From: Gossypium raimondii
Lineage: Eukaryota > Streptophyta > Magnoliopsida > Malvales > Malvaceae
Assembly: GCF_025698545.1 (NCBI RefSeq)
Contig: NC_068570.1
Location: 51,603,924-51,667,923 of the forward strand
Length of the DNA: 64,000 nucleotides
Direction: 5' to 3'
Part shown: one piece after another, positions 34,901 through 47,889 of the stretch
Position numbering within the stretch: position 1 is the first letter of the stretch
How the letters are laid out: each line of letters starts with the position of its first letter
Made by a program: the position numbers and the translations under genes
The notes under the pieces: model-generated
Told to the model about the DNA's origin: nothing
Database searches by the model: none
What the model saw: the letters and a program-made list of their open reading frames with translations, nothing else

Positions 34901-36520
34901 ATCAAGGTTTTGGTTAGTAGAATGACTCATTTTCTGCCTGCTTTGATTTCTAATATTCAGAGCACCTTTGTTAGAGGGTGTAGTATCACTAATAATACCA
35001 TGTTAGCTCATGAGATAATACGAGGGTATGGTAGAAGACATATTTCTCCTAGATGTGCCTTGAAGGTTGATATTCAAAAGGCGTTTGATTATTTGCACTG
35101 GGGCTTTTTGCTTTTAGCACTTAGAGCTCAAGAGTTCCCTTAAAAATTCTTAAATTGGATTGAAGTTTATTTAACTACTCATCGGTTCTCTGTCTCCCTT
35201 AATGGAAGCCTTGTGGGGTTCTTTCGAGGGAGGAAAGGTATTCAGTAGGAAGATCCTCTGTCTCCTTACGTCTTTGTGCTTGCAATGGATGTGTTATCTA
35301 GGTTATTGGATGTTGTTGCCATAAATGCTCTCTTCAAGTATCATCCTAAGTGCCTTCGAGTGTGGTTGACTTATCTAATGTTTGTCATTGATCTTCTTAT
35401 TTTTCTAATGGCACTGCTAATTCGGTGGTTGGTGTTTATTGTGTTCTCCAGTAGTTTTACTTACTTTCTGAGTTGCAATTCAACACCTCCAAAAGTGAAT
35501 TGTTTGTTGTTGGGGTGCCTCAAGAGGAGTTGACTCTCACGACTACTTACATAGGGTTTAAAGTTCTTAGGCTACCAATGAGGTACCTTGGTGTTCCTTT
35601 TGTTTCTCGAAAGCTGTCTCAGTCTGACTTTGTTGCTTTAACTAATAGGATTCTGAACAGGATTCAAGGGTGGTCTACTAAGCACTTGAGTTATGCTAGT
35701 AGATTGCAACTCATTAAGGTTGAGATCTTTAGTGTGCAAGCCTATTTGAGTCGTCAATTACTAATGCCTAAGAGTGTTCTTAAGAAGGTTTATCAATATG
35801 GTCTTAGCTTCTTTTGGAAATGAAAGGTTGGCTCGGGTCGAGGGGCTCGTGTTTGTTGGAAGGCGATTTGTTTACCTAAATCTAAGGGGGCTTGGGACTA
35901 AAAAAATATGGTTGAATGGAATCAAGCTTGTATTTTACAGCTTATTCGTGCCTTGCTTGCAGGAGTGAGGTCTCTTTGAATTGCTTGGGCTAGTGAATAT
36001 GTGTTAAAGGGTAAGAATTTTCTAGATGTGGCTCCTACTTCAATGAGTAGCTGGAATTGGCGAATGATGCTTAAGTTGAAGCCTTTGGTTGCTGTCACTT
36101 CTCAACAATTTGCTAATGCTAAAGTAAGCACTTCTCGATTGTGGGAGGCAATTAGAACTCGTGGTATGAAGGTGGAATGGCACCATTTGCTATGGTTCAT
36201 TTTACATATTCCTAAATATTCTTTTATTGCTTGGATGATCATTCTTAATAAACTCCCAACCCGGGATCGTTTGCTTGCTTTTGGGATTTCGGTTGATACT
36301 TGTTGCTTTTTTTGCACTACAGAGAGACGTGATCACATTTTCTTTGAGTGCAGTTTTTCAAGGAAGGTGTACTGGCAGTCAGTTTTGCACCTTTGCTCCA
36401 TTCGTAGGGCTATGGGAACTTGGAGGTAAGGGTTAACTTGGGCAATATTGAAACTTAAAAGGAAAGTCCTTGCTTGTTGCTATACTCAAGCTTGCTTGGA
36501 GTGCATATTTGTGTTTGAGG
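31983..36520 (+). mobile_element. degenerate LINE (L1-type non-LTR retrotransposon)
   Basis: ORF1-like DUF4283 sequence lies at about 32200-32830 (with PIWVKLSRVLLELFTQKGL), followed by an acidic tail. An apurinic endonuclease domain lies at about 33310-33770 with GGDFNVTLSPKE. Reverse transcriptase is at about 34500-35830, with DFRPISCC and AFDYLHWGFL. A zf-RVT domain lies at about 36000-36430 (WMIILNKLPTRDRL and Cys pairs). Each block is broken by many stops and frameshifts. No poly-A tail or target duplication is identified, and the 3' end meets a Copia-type LTR region. The 5' boundary is approximate. Confidence 0.85.
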
Positions 36521-36615
36521 GGGAGTTTCACACTTGATGTTGATGAAACTTGTGTTGCTTTTCTTGCTTGAAGAATTGGTTGCAGGGTTTTTGGTCAAAA
36601 ATGTCAAAGGGGAGT

Positions 36616-37690
36616 TGTTGAGGTAAGTTTTTAAAGTGGTTATCTATGTGCCAATGAAAGTGGCCACTTCGACTATCCCACATAGCTTACCTTAATTTTT
36701 GGCATGTTTGACCAAAATATTTTGATGATTTGCTTGTAACCAATCTCGCGTTTATCATTGGAGAAGAGATTGAATCAAGCAATATTATTTTTCAAGAATT
36801 CTTATGTGGTTTGTTTACCTTATACATTAAAATATGCAATCCATGAATATATGATCTTTTGTATCCTTATATTAAGGACAATTGATTATATATTATAATT
36901 AAGATATGCAATCCATGAAGATGTGAGTTGACTTAGTGATATTTTGTATCCTTATGTTAATGATGATTGATTTGATGATATTTGGCCAGATTAAAATGGA
37001 TTAAAATTTACTTTGTGAAGATGTATTTGTGCTCTAAATAGGAAAGACCTATTCAACATTGATAGATGTTTTATCATCGAGGCAAGTTCAAGTTCCAACG
37101 GAAGTGGCCACTTCAATTAGCACTTCGATAAGAAACATAACTTACCTTGTTTGTAGTTGGACATTTTTTTACCCAAATCAACTAGATTTGAAGATCCATA
37201 TTTGAAGATCCATCTTGTGGAACGAGTCTTTGAAGATTGGATTGGATTGAATATGATTTTACATGTTGAATCCCTTCCTTTGTAGAGATTGGATCAAGAA
37301 CATTGGAAACATAGCTCTTAACAATCCACTTTACTTTGGTCTTTATTAATATATTGTAGTTAGTTATTCTAGCTATTGTTTAATAGGAATTAAAATCAAA
37401 TTGATGTCTAGTATGTTAACAAGTCTCGAACCTTTTGTATATATGAGAGACTTGTATAGATTTTGTAACAGAGTATTGAGAGCTCTTTTGAATTCATAGA
37501 GGAACAATTTTGTGAGAGTGAAATAATTTTATTGCTTGGTTTTACAACCTAAATTTTCAAAAGAGTAACTTAAATGTGAGTGAGTTAAATCTTTAAGTAC
37601 AAAAGTGAATGTTATATTAGGTTGTGATTAAACTTAAACCACTTGTTGTATTGAGATTAAAGACAGTACCATACGAAATGTCCCCTTCCA
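36616..37690 (+). mobile_element. Copia-type LTR remnant, plus orientation
   Basis: A polypurine-like run TGTCAAAGGGGAGT directly precedes TGTTGAGGTAAG, the expected layout of a 3' LTR. Downstream lie TATATATGAGAGACTTG, GAACAATTTTGTGAGAGTG and CCACTTGTTGTATTGAGATT, which match in order the minus-strand sequence at 45649-44870. An inverted repeat around 36590-36720 pairs TTTTGGTCAAAAATG with its near-complement. The right end is uncertain. Confidence 0.6.
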
Positions 37691-39185
37691 CTGCCACTTT
37701 GACCACCACTTGCACACTCTTTTTTAAGCAGTTATCGACCCTAAATTCAGGTCCACATTTTACATGAAGTTGAAAAGATATGAGATAAAAGGTTAGAAGA
37801 AAATGGTTTTTGCTTGTTTGATATAGGTGAAAAATGTTTTCAACCATTATTTTTAATCTTTAATAGTATATGTATTAATTAATTTATACTGATTGCTATA
37901 TGTCAGTTTACCTGTTTTTTATTTTAATTTAATATTATAATTTATATTCTTTATAATTCCAAATTTCAATATTATTTTTAATACAACAGGAAATATACAG
38001 GAAGAAAATGCTATATAAAAGAGGTATTATTGCAAAAGAAGCACATATAAAGCATTATTTGTAATATAATTACCTTATTTATATCAATTTTGCAGAGATC
38101 AAAGCATTGAAGATTAGTTAGTAAAAAGTACGATGTCCATTTTTCATGGTTATTTAAATCGAAACGGAAAAAGAAGTTACACTATTTGACCTGTAAACTG
38201 AATTGAATCATGATTGAACCACGAACAGAAGCGTTGAGTAGGTATTTCTCAACCCCCTAAACCCAAAACTAAAATCTCCAACCCTAGCAGGCCTCGACCC
38301 GAAAACTAATAAAAATTAAAAGGGTCAAACCCAAATGAATTAAGAAAACAAAAACAACTCTAAACTGAACCCAAACTCAGGCACAACAACAGATCCAAAA
38401 GCAAATTTTAAACTAAACTTCTTCACATTTATGTGCAATGGATTTATCTTGGATGAGCAACCAAAAAACCCAATCCTTGATGCAAAAATGTGTTGATCAT
38501 AAAAGCCTCCCTTTCTTTGACTTCAAATTCAAGAAAAAGAAAATAAATGACGATGAAGAAAGAATAACTCAAAATCCACTAATAAAATAAATCAAAGCTG
38601 TTGAGGTGGAAGGCTGGAGCCTGGAAGCTCGAAGGCAACCTGGAGAGGAGAAGAATGTAGGTTTACTAAGTAAAATAAATGTTTCAATTTCATGCTTCGG
38701 GTCTTTTATCTCTTTTCATTACAAATATTTTTATATTACCTCAAAAACTTCTCTTAGGAATCAAAATATATTGAATAAAGCTTTTAATTTATTTTTAAAA
38801 AATTTCTGGGAAAATCAAAACACATACAAATTAAAAAGTAAAAAAAACAAATCAAACCCAAACAATAAAAGAGCTACAAACATGGCAATGGCATTAATGT
38901 TAACAGATTAAACTAAAATCACATGTTTGATGTCAACAGTACATTTCTCCTGAAGCAATTTACCCCTCCCATGGAAAACAAAAACAAAAATCAAACACAC
39001 ACATATATATATTAGATTTTAACAGTCACAGCTTAATAATATATAATAAATAGCCAAGAACTGCATACACGAGGTATGCATGCATACGATAATACGATGC
39101 TATAAATATACTTCCATCAAATACATTATATGACAGCTTAGCATGTAAATGCAGCAGCAATATAGAACCACATACATTTTTTTCT
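37691..39185. other. spacer and STM 3' side
   Basis: AT-rich spacer. The portion next to 39186 is the probable STM 3' UTR (minus). Open frames at 38606-38911 have no recognisable domain. Confidence 0.4.
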
Positions 39186-42144
39186 TTAGAGAAGCGTTGG
39201 AGAGAGATCCATAGGGAAGGGATTGCCCAAAACATTGTCCATATAATAGTGTGGATGGGCAGCATCCATTACCACAAACTGCATATCTTCAGATGGCTTC
39301 CAGTGCCTTTTCCTTTGATTAATGAACCAGTTGTTTATCTGCTTCTGATCCAGACCAGTTGACTCTGCCAAGGCAAGCTTTTGCGACTCCTGTTAGAAAT
39401 TTCGGTTTGGTCAGATAAATTGCAGATTTACAATGAACCATAGGAAAAATATATATTCTCCCAAGACTGCATTGAATGCGAGCAGTGAGTAATATGTTAC
39501 CAAGGCATGAATTAAGAAGCAAGTAGACTGTTCCTGACAAATAATAGTCTGTCCCGAAGCATGCATTTCGAGTTTGCAAAGTTCTGCAATTTGTACTTAC
39601 CGACGGGTAAGGCCATTTGTAATGTCGACTCCACCAATCCAGCAACTGTTGCCTGGCTTCCTTAGGCAACTTCCCTTTCTTCCTCTTCTTCATAAACTCC
39701 TGCTTCAGACTGCCTAAATATCCACTGTACTTCCGCAGAAGCTGACCTTTAAGTTCTCGATCTTCTGCAAGGGGATCAATGAAATTGTTGTTCACATCGA
39801 CGTCTTCCTCGGATGATGCATTCCTGTCGACACCCTCTCCACAAGCTGAAAGAGAATGGATTAGTAAGCAACTTCAAAAAGAAAATGTCTCCGTACCGAA
39901 TCAATGCATGCATCATGTACATCACATGTCAAGACCTAAGATGCTTTTGAGTAGACTTCTGTCCATCAGATGTCTCTAAACCGAATTTGGCCATGCCAAC
40001 ACGTTGATCATGACAACGGCAGAAATGGTATACCATATACCATGAAGAAAACATTAAATCATTAAAAAATTAAGGTGCGTATTGAAGCCTGAAAATTAGG
40101 ACCAGAAAATGGAAGAACTAGAAACTGCTGAAATTAATTTATAGGAACTAAAGGATGATCCATTTCAATTTCTTGGGGATAATAAATTCTATATAAACTT
40201 AGGAATTAAAGACCAGTTAAGTACAATATCTTATAGTATATAGAAACCAGTATGATTAACTGCCTCAATGGATTAAAAAGCTTCAAAATTAATGAGATCC
40301 ATCACTCAAGGCAAGTGCAGCAAGCCTCTGAATATCAAATTCTTTTGAGAAGCGCCACAAAATGGGAATCAAGTCTTCAGCTGACACCTGTCCCGGGCTC
40401 TATCCTTGGGAAACCCCTATACCCGACCCGTTAAAATAAGTATCAGTCCCTTGACACTTTGCAAAACCCTTCCAAATGAACCCCAAATCTAGGGTTTTGA
40501 TTCCCCAAACTAAAGCCTCTAATCCATCTATAACCCTAGTTTGATCAAAACCTTAAATTCTTCTAAAAACAAGTATTGTTCAATCTCTTTGACAGCATAG
40601 TTATAATTTCAGTCTTCTAAGTACTATAGTACCTTTCCTTACAACATGATGTAGGCTAGCCCTAGCAAGCAGTGCAGCATATATAGTTTCCATTGTTATT
40701 CCATTTTCAGAAGACTTAGCAACCAAACTAGGTAGTAGTGTAGTTGGTCGCCCCAGATATTACTTCACTCTACAATCTTCAACATACCAAACCTAAGTTA
40801 ACCTGTTGTTGGCCAAAGGTCTTATTTTTCTAGCATAGTTACATAACGAAACAAGACATCTTCCCATGTTTACTAGCATATGTTGACAAGGCATTTCCTT
40901 CTAAGGTTGAACTTCGAAAAGGTCGAAAAAAAAGTGTCCCGTATCTAGCAAACGACATGACTTCACAAGGTGTAGCAAAAATTTGGAGAGCATGCATATA
41001 TTGTTTTGATAATTAATAAAGCTACATGTCCCAAGATCTATAGACATGCGTGTTGGTTTTAAATTTAATATAGTATTAGCACAGTTTACAAAGACAAAGG
41101 CGAGAGAGAGAGAGAGAGAGAGAGAGGTTATCACCAGGATTTGGAGAGGAAACGGTGAGGGCTTTGAACTGACACTCGACCCTTTGGAGGAAAAGCATGG
41201 CTTCCTTGAAGGGTTTAGTGAGTTCTTGCTCGTATTTAGTCAGCATCTCACAATAAGCTTCCATGAACTGATCTAGTGCAGGGTCCTCGCCTATGCAGCC
41301 GGTCCTAGTAGGACCCGTAGTGGCGGCAGATGCGCATGCTTCCTCTAAACTAGCCACCACTTCAGGTGGCGCTCCTACCTGCTTGGTTTTGTTTCCGTTA
41401 GAAAGGGAAAATATATTTATCTTCATAATTATTAGGGAAAAACTTAAAAACTCAGGTCTCCATCATACGTATTTATTACTCAGGAAGACTTATGACCTCT
41501 CACTTTCAACACAAAAAAATATATATCTTAGATGCAGTCAAACAAAACAAATGAGAAACTAGTTTGTGTTGATAGTTACAAAATGAATTCCCCTCATAAG
41601 CAAAAAATTGTTCAATGGCACAAGCATTAAAACCTGTTTTCGAAACTAGAGGGATATAGCGATGAGAAAGACTTGGAAAGGGGAGCGTTTAATGGGGCAA
41701 TTGGGTAGCAGGTCCCTAAGTCAAATCAGTATAGCTTTTTTTTCCTTTTTTTTTTTTTAAGTTTTTCACCTTTTGACAATTAACATAGGCCGCTAAGAGA
41801 CGGTGGTAGTGAGGATGAGCCATAATCTTAGCCTTGACAGAAGAGCTTCCATCGTTGCTCTCCATGAAATAACATCCGGTATTGTTGTTGTTGCTGGTGG
41901 TGGTGTTGTGTTGATCGTCTAGAATCATAGAGGAACCACTGCTGCTATTGTGGTTCTGATCTTGATTGTTGGTGGGAGGTTGGGGAAGAAATAAGGAGCT
42001 TGAGCCAGAATTAGGATGATGATGTTGATGTTGAGGATGAAGATGAGAAGTCATGGGATGATGCATCATCGTCATAGGACACAGTCCATTACTATTGTGT
42101 CCAAAAGCCATCATGCAAGAAGTGCTATTGGAACCACCTTCCAT
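39186..42144 (-). CDS. STM: SHOOT MERISTEMLESS-type class I KNOX homeodomain transcription factor
   Basis: Four exons: 42144-41770, 41378-41135, 39845-39601, 39389-39186, giving 355 aa with all phases consistent. The N-terminus [15 protein letters not shown] and a His/Gln/Asn/Ser-rich region (about 30-100) precede KNOX1 (about 103-140), KNOX2 (about 158-200), the ELK domain (about 235-257) and a three-amino-acid-loop homeodomain (about 258-320) with [20 protein letters not shown]. The C-terminus, ending in [13 protein letters not shown], matches the STM style rather than BP/KNAT1. STM is a nuclear factor that keeps shoot meristem cells undifferentiated and partners BELL homeodomain proteins. 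Intron 2 is long (about 1.29 kb) and begins next to a GA microsatellite. No frame damage is seen. Confidence 0.95.
41102..41126. repeat. (GA)n microsatellite beside the STM intron 2 donor
   Basis: An uninterrupted GA run of about 25 bases (CT on the coding strand) begins about nine bases inside intron 2, close to the exon 2 splice donor at 41134-41133. Confidence 0.9.
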
Positions 42145-44869
42145 TATCTCTCACTATCTTATCTTTCTTTTCGTTTCCCCCTCTAGTTTGTTCCCTCAAG
42201 GGCTTTGCTATATAACAACACAACCCATTTTCTCTCTCTTCTCTTTCCTACGCAATCTATTTTTTTGCCCTAAAGATTGTTAATATCTCTACAACTCTCC
42301 CGAGATTTATGCTACAAACAACAGGCTTTTCATAGGAACTCCTAAATAGTGATAGCAGCAGCAGCAGGAGGTAGTGGAGTTTGAGAAAAATGTGGGATTT
42401 TACTCTCTGGGGCTAACCTGGCAAAGCCTGCTCAGATTTCCTTTGGAAAATGGGAGTTTGTTTGTTGATCTTCCTAGTCATTAGCAGAGAGCATTAATTC
42501 TCACTTTCTATTACAAAATCCTCTCTGTCTCTCGAGCTTCTTTTGCACTTGTTTGGAAGAAAAGAAAGACAGAAAAAAGGAAGGGGAAGGGGGTTTGGTG
42601 TGTTTGCAGAACGCACGCGGCTATGCAGAAAGAAAGCAAGGCATTGAAAGAACTTCAAATCTCATGGCTCTACTATTAAGCAGGTGTGGGAGATATAGTG
42701 GGGGTGTGTTTGAGGCAGTACTGGTGGCTGACTGCCTGTGGCTGGGGATATGCAAAGCTTTACCTTCCCGATGAAAACTCTCCCCTCTTTTCTTGCACCG
42801 CTAACTGATGCACTGCCATTTTACTGGCAAACTACAAAGAGAAAAAAACAGATAAGTGAGGGAGATTAGACGTTTATAATTTGTTATCTTATCGTTTACT
42901 CCATATATTACAAAAAGGAAACCGATAAATAATAATAATACAACAATAGAGGGATGAAACGATCAAATCGAGGAAGACTGTAAGGCAAACTAGTGGGAAA
43001 AGGTTTTATGGGCCACGAAATCATCAATTCATTAAATTCCTCTTCTCCTTCTCCTTCTCCTCCTCCTTTTTCTACTTTCTTTTATTTTATGTAAATGTTG
43101 TGTTATGTAGCGTACGTACTGTTTTCAGTTTTATTTTTTTTGTTTTTTTAACAATTTTATTATAGATTTTGTTATTATTTTCAATCCATAAATAAAAGAT
43201 ATAAGACTTCAACACACTCGAACTTACGTTCTCCTTCATTAGTTACAGTAATTAAGATTCAATTGACTAAATTTAAATGTTATTAGAAGTACGAAATGAT
43301 CATATTCAGTTTAAGGATTTTATATTTATTATGGTAATTTAATATTCTAGAACTGCATTCCATTATTTGGATTTTGAAAATTATCTTAAGTAGGTGTATT
43401 TACATTTCCAACTATCTTTTGGTAATATACGTGCTAATTTCAATATTACATATTTCTCATGTAATGTAAATTCTTAAGATGCATTTGATTTGTGGAAGGT
43501 AACATTTTATCCTATAATTTCATATTTCAAATAATATTATATTTTTAGATTGTCAATATTCTAACATCTCGTAATTTTACATTCTTAAAGAGTGTCAAAA
43601 TATCATTTATTATTAGGTTAACTTAGATTATAAGTGTAATCTTAAATTTTGAACCAATTTACTCTTTTTATTATTTTAATCAATTTCATCCTTTTCTTCA
43701 AATAAAATTGAAGTCTAATTAAAAAAAAACTCTCATTCTTGTAACGGTGAAACAATATGAAGATGCCATATTTTAAAGTTATAATATTATATTTAATTTA
43801 ATGATTTATTTATCAATATCTTAATTGTGATTATAATTAAAATTTATAAGTATGATTTATAAATTATGACCGGTGAAGCACTAACTTTTCATGAATTATT
43901 ATAATAATGATTTATAAATTTATTTTAACAATATATATTTACTTATTAATATATAAATTATAAATAAAAATAAAAATTACAATAATTTATCACAATTTTG
44001 TGAAAATTGAGAGTTAAAAATCAAATGAATTAAACTTGTCAAGAAGAATAAATTTTATAATAATAATTAGTAAAATATGCTTTTAAATGATTTTACATTT
44101 TGTGAATCAAACACTAAAATATTTCATTCCAACTAAATGAATCCAATAGAGTAATGTAAAATATCCAACATTTCATCCGTATCTTACATTCCCATAATTT
44201 TATTATCAAAATCTTATATTTGACTAACTAGATGCACCCTTAAGGTATTATTGATTTTATTACAATTTTTCTCTTTCTTATAATTTTGGTTTATTATATC
44301 TTAATTTTTCAATTAATCAAACATAACCTTAGCGTGTGTTTAATAAATCATTGAAAAGTTTAAACATCTCTTTTTTTACGTGTTTGATTACCATAACAAA
44401 TTTTCAGTTAATTCAGTTTTTTAAAAGTTTTGAATAAAATAAATAGGTGGATAATTATTTATCACTTAATATTAAAAATTAAGTTAATTTTATTTTTAAA
44501 AACAATATTCAAAATCAATTTTCTATTTACTTTTGTTAATAAAACTAAATGTTCAATTTATTATATATAATTTTTATCCAAAACTCTTCAAAATAATATT
44601 AATAATATTAAACTAAGAAATAAGTAACTTTCAATAAAAAGTAAGATTTATTATTAAAAATATAATCATTTTAGTATTTAATTTTTACTAACATAACAAG
44701 CAATTTTATAATGTAAATTCAACACTTATAAAATATTGTACTATAAATTTCATACTTTAATTTTCAACACTTAACTTTTTAGTTTATTAAATAACACATT
44801 GGTTATCTTTTTATCAAATGAATTAGATTCAATTATATTAATACTTATTATGGCTACCTACAGTTGTTT
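42145..44869. other. STM leader, promoter side and AT-rich spacer
   Basis: The first few hundred bases are the likely STM 5' UTR and promoter (minus), with pyrimidine and AGCAGC tracts near 42350. A CTT/CCT-rich run lies near 43030-43080. From about 43100 on the sequence is AT-rich spacer with no gene. A plus-strand frame at 42553-42774 lies in this promoter region and is not supported. Confidence 0.45.
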
Positions 44870-45649
44870 ATTGAATATCGAAGTGGCTAATGGAAGTGAT
44901 TGATTGCAACTGTCATTATGGCTTGACACCGCCAAAAACTATGCAAACAAAAACAAAGAACACCAATACTTTGTTTACGCAGTTAGGTTTCCCTATGTCT
45001 GCAAAGACTAACTCAGTTAGCAATTCCACTATCTTTAATCCACAATACAACAAGTGAATCACACTCTTTTACTTCCCAAGTATAGAAATCTCACCTTTGT
45101 ACCTAAAGGCTAGAACACTCACCTCCAAATCCTCCCTTTAGAATTTGGATAGTAAACACACAAGTTTTACGAAATAGTTTGCATTGTCACAAAAAAAGTT
45201 CCTCAATGAACGAATACAAATGCTCTCAGTATGCTCTCATACATAACCTAGACAAACCTCCTAGAATATATCAATTTCGACTTGATAATATAGAATCTAA
45301 ATAAATACGAAGCAACTCTTGGAAAATAGCTATTACAATATAAACAATTAAAAACACAATCTGTTGAAGATATGATCTCTTAAAATTAGCAACACAATCT
45401 CGATTGAATCTCCTTAAACCAAGGCTTGTCTTGATTCATTCGAATCGAATCCAATCTTTAATAGTCACGGATTGGTTTCCAAAGATGAACCATAACATTT
45501 TCAAAATATCAACACATTAACTAATCCAAAGATTTTGCTTCATTAAATTGCCAACTCAAATATGACAGGTAATTTCACTGCCTCAATAATTGTTTGCAAT
45601 GGGCACTGTTGAGTGCCACTTAACTCATTCAACACAATTTATCTCAACA
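44870..45649 (-). mobile_element. Copia-type LTR remnant, minus orientation
   Basis: On the minus strand it starts TGTTGAGATAAA at 45649, like the TGTTGAGGTAAG start at 36616. The order of shared motifs continues: GATTGGATTCGATT, TATGTATGAGAGC, CATTGAGGAAC, then CACTTGTTGTATTG. A hairpin GGCACTGTTGAGTGCC lies near its start. No coding region adjoins it, so it is a solo or truncated LTR. The low-coordinate end is approximate. Confidence 0.55.
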
Positions 45650-47478
45650 CTTATATCTTTGGGTTAGATCGACTCCATTTACACAAAACTTTACCTAATA
45701 CTTCTACTTTTAATAGGTCTTATGTCACATTGGAATTAATAATATGTATATTTATCACAATTTTTTTTCATTTTAAAAATACAATTATTTTAAAAATAAA
45801 TTATAATATATATTTTGAGAAATATATGTTATTTTGTTAATTTTATTGTAAATTTCAAAAATTCATCTATAGGAAAGAAATAATTTGCATTCTAATAACT
45901 TTTGAAACTATTTCAAATTTTCTACTTATACATGCTAAAAATAATTTTTATGAAAATAACAATTTAGGTAAGAAAAATATATTCAAACAGCTACCCGTCG
46001 TATGATTCATTTACCCTATTATGGTTTAATTTTCAAATGAATTTTAAATTAAAAACAACTTCACCTTTTATTAATTAATTATTATATTTGTTTTAATTTT
46101 AATTTTTATATCCAATCATTTTAATTAAAATAATAAAAATCTAATATCTATAAAAATGTATAAATTGCACTATATTCTAATATTATCATATGTTAAACAT
46201 AATGTATTTTAAATTAATATATGTAAATATTTTTTAATGTTATATGTACAGTCACAATTACAATTACAAAGAACTACATCCAAATAACTATAATCATTAT
46301 AAAGTATGGCCAAAGCGATAACCAACATATGACTTATACCCGAATAAAACTATACAAAGTCCACATATGGTGAAGTATAAATCATAATAAATATAAACTA
46401 AGAACTCACCCACGATTTACATAGAGTGAGACACGAACATGAGATCTTAGGGTCTTAATCTTACTATTGAGTTAAGGTTTAATTAATTGTAAGTTATAAT
46501 GTAAAAATTGTTATTAATGATGATTATATTTTTAATATTTTGTTTATTTTAATAATTTATTATGCAAATACGTGTTAAAATTTTAAATTTTAAATATTTA
46601 TAATATTAATTTTGAGATGAATTTTTCTTTATTTTTTAATTTTATGTTCTAATCAAATTATTTTTCATCAGAATCTTTTAATTAATGATACCTAATTAAT
46701 TTTAAATTAAAATTAATTAATTCATCTCAATTTTAATATATATAAATGAATTAAATGTACATTTTAAAACATATATAATTATTTATAAAATAATTCAAAT
46801 ATATTTAATTTTATACCACTTCAATATGTAAATAATTTTTATTATTATTTTGTAACTAAGAATAGGAAAATAAATAAACTAAATAGAAAACATGGATAAA
46901 TAACAATAAGGGTATATATATTTATTTTAAAATTTCTTAGTAAATGTTTATAGGATTTTCTTCAAATGTGAAGAGGGATAAGTGGACATTCTTGCAACAA
47001 AATCTTACATTTCAACCAAATAAATAATATAACATATACTTAGTAGTATGTTGAGTAGTATTACGTTTCTGCAATCTTATCATATTACTAAAAGCAATCT
47101 TACATTAAGTGAATCAATCGCCTCCTTACTATCATATCAGCTAGGCCATTATATTAGCTTCGATTTGATGCAGAGAATATTTAGAATGGGTATATTGTTA
47201 GAAAACAGATCATAAAAATAAAAATGAAGTTACTAAAATACAACAAAACTCTCAACACTCCAAGTAAAATACTGAAAATGATTAATTATTTATATAATCA
47301 TTCAATAAGTGTATCTTTTCATGAGATACCCTTTTATATGGATGTATCTTTTAATAAGATATCTTTTATAAGTAATTTTACATTAAGTTATGTTTTTATA
47401 TAATAACTTTACATACAAAAGTTATGTCTTTTCAACACATGATCTATTCGTTAAACTTTTTTAGATAAAAAAGTTTTA
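45650..47478. other. AT-rich spacer
   Basis: Long AT-rich stretch with only short, unrecognisable frames. I see no gene, RNA or bounded repeat. Confidence 0.45.
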
Positions 47479-47486
47479 CTACATAC

Positions 47487-47881
47487 TAGAGGTGTCCATG
47501 GGCCGGGCCGGGCCCAGGGAAAAATTTGGCCTGCTTCCTAGGCCCGGGCCGAGCCCGACCCGAAATATGGGCTTGAAATTTTGTCCAGGTCCGGCCCGGG
47601 AAAAAATTTCTAAACCCAAACTCGGCCCGACCTGGCCCATTTTTTAATAAACACCAAAAATTTATTTTAAAAATAAAAAATATTTTAAAAATATTTTAAA
47701 AATAAAAAAATTTAAAAAAATATATATTATATTCGGGATGGGCCGGGCCGGGGCCGAGCCAAAAAAGTGGTGCCCAAGGCCCGACCTGTTTTCTAAACGG
47801 GCCTTTTTTTCCCAACCCATATTTCGGGCCTATATTTTTACCCGAACCCTCTCATATTTCGGGCCGGACGGAACACCTCTA
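47487..47881. mobile_element. hAT-type MITE, GC-rich, with 8-bp target duplication
   Basis: The element begins TAGAGGTGTCC and ends with the near-complement GGAACACCTCTA. It is flanked by CTACATAC at 47479-47486 and 47882-47889. An 8-bp duplication and short TIRs are hallmarks of the hAT superfamily. The ends are rich in GGGCCGGGCC words, in sharp contrast with the AT-rich surroundings, and the centre is A/T-rich. At 395 bp it has no transposase and is non-autonomous. Confidence 0.9.
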
Positions 47882-47889
47882 CTACATAC

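Noticed and set aside
42553..42774. 73-codon plus-strand frame in the STM promoter region
   Set aside because: No domain, atypical composition, and located in the presumed STM upstream region.
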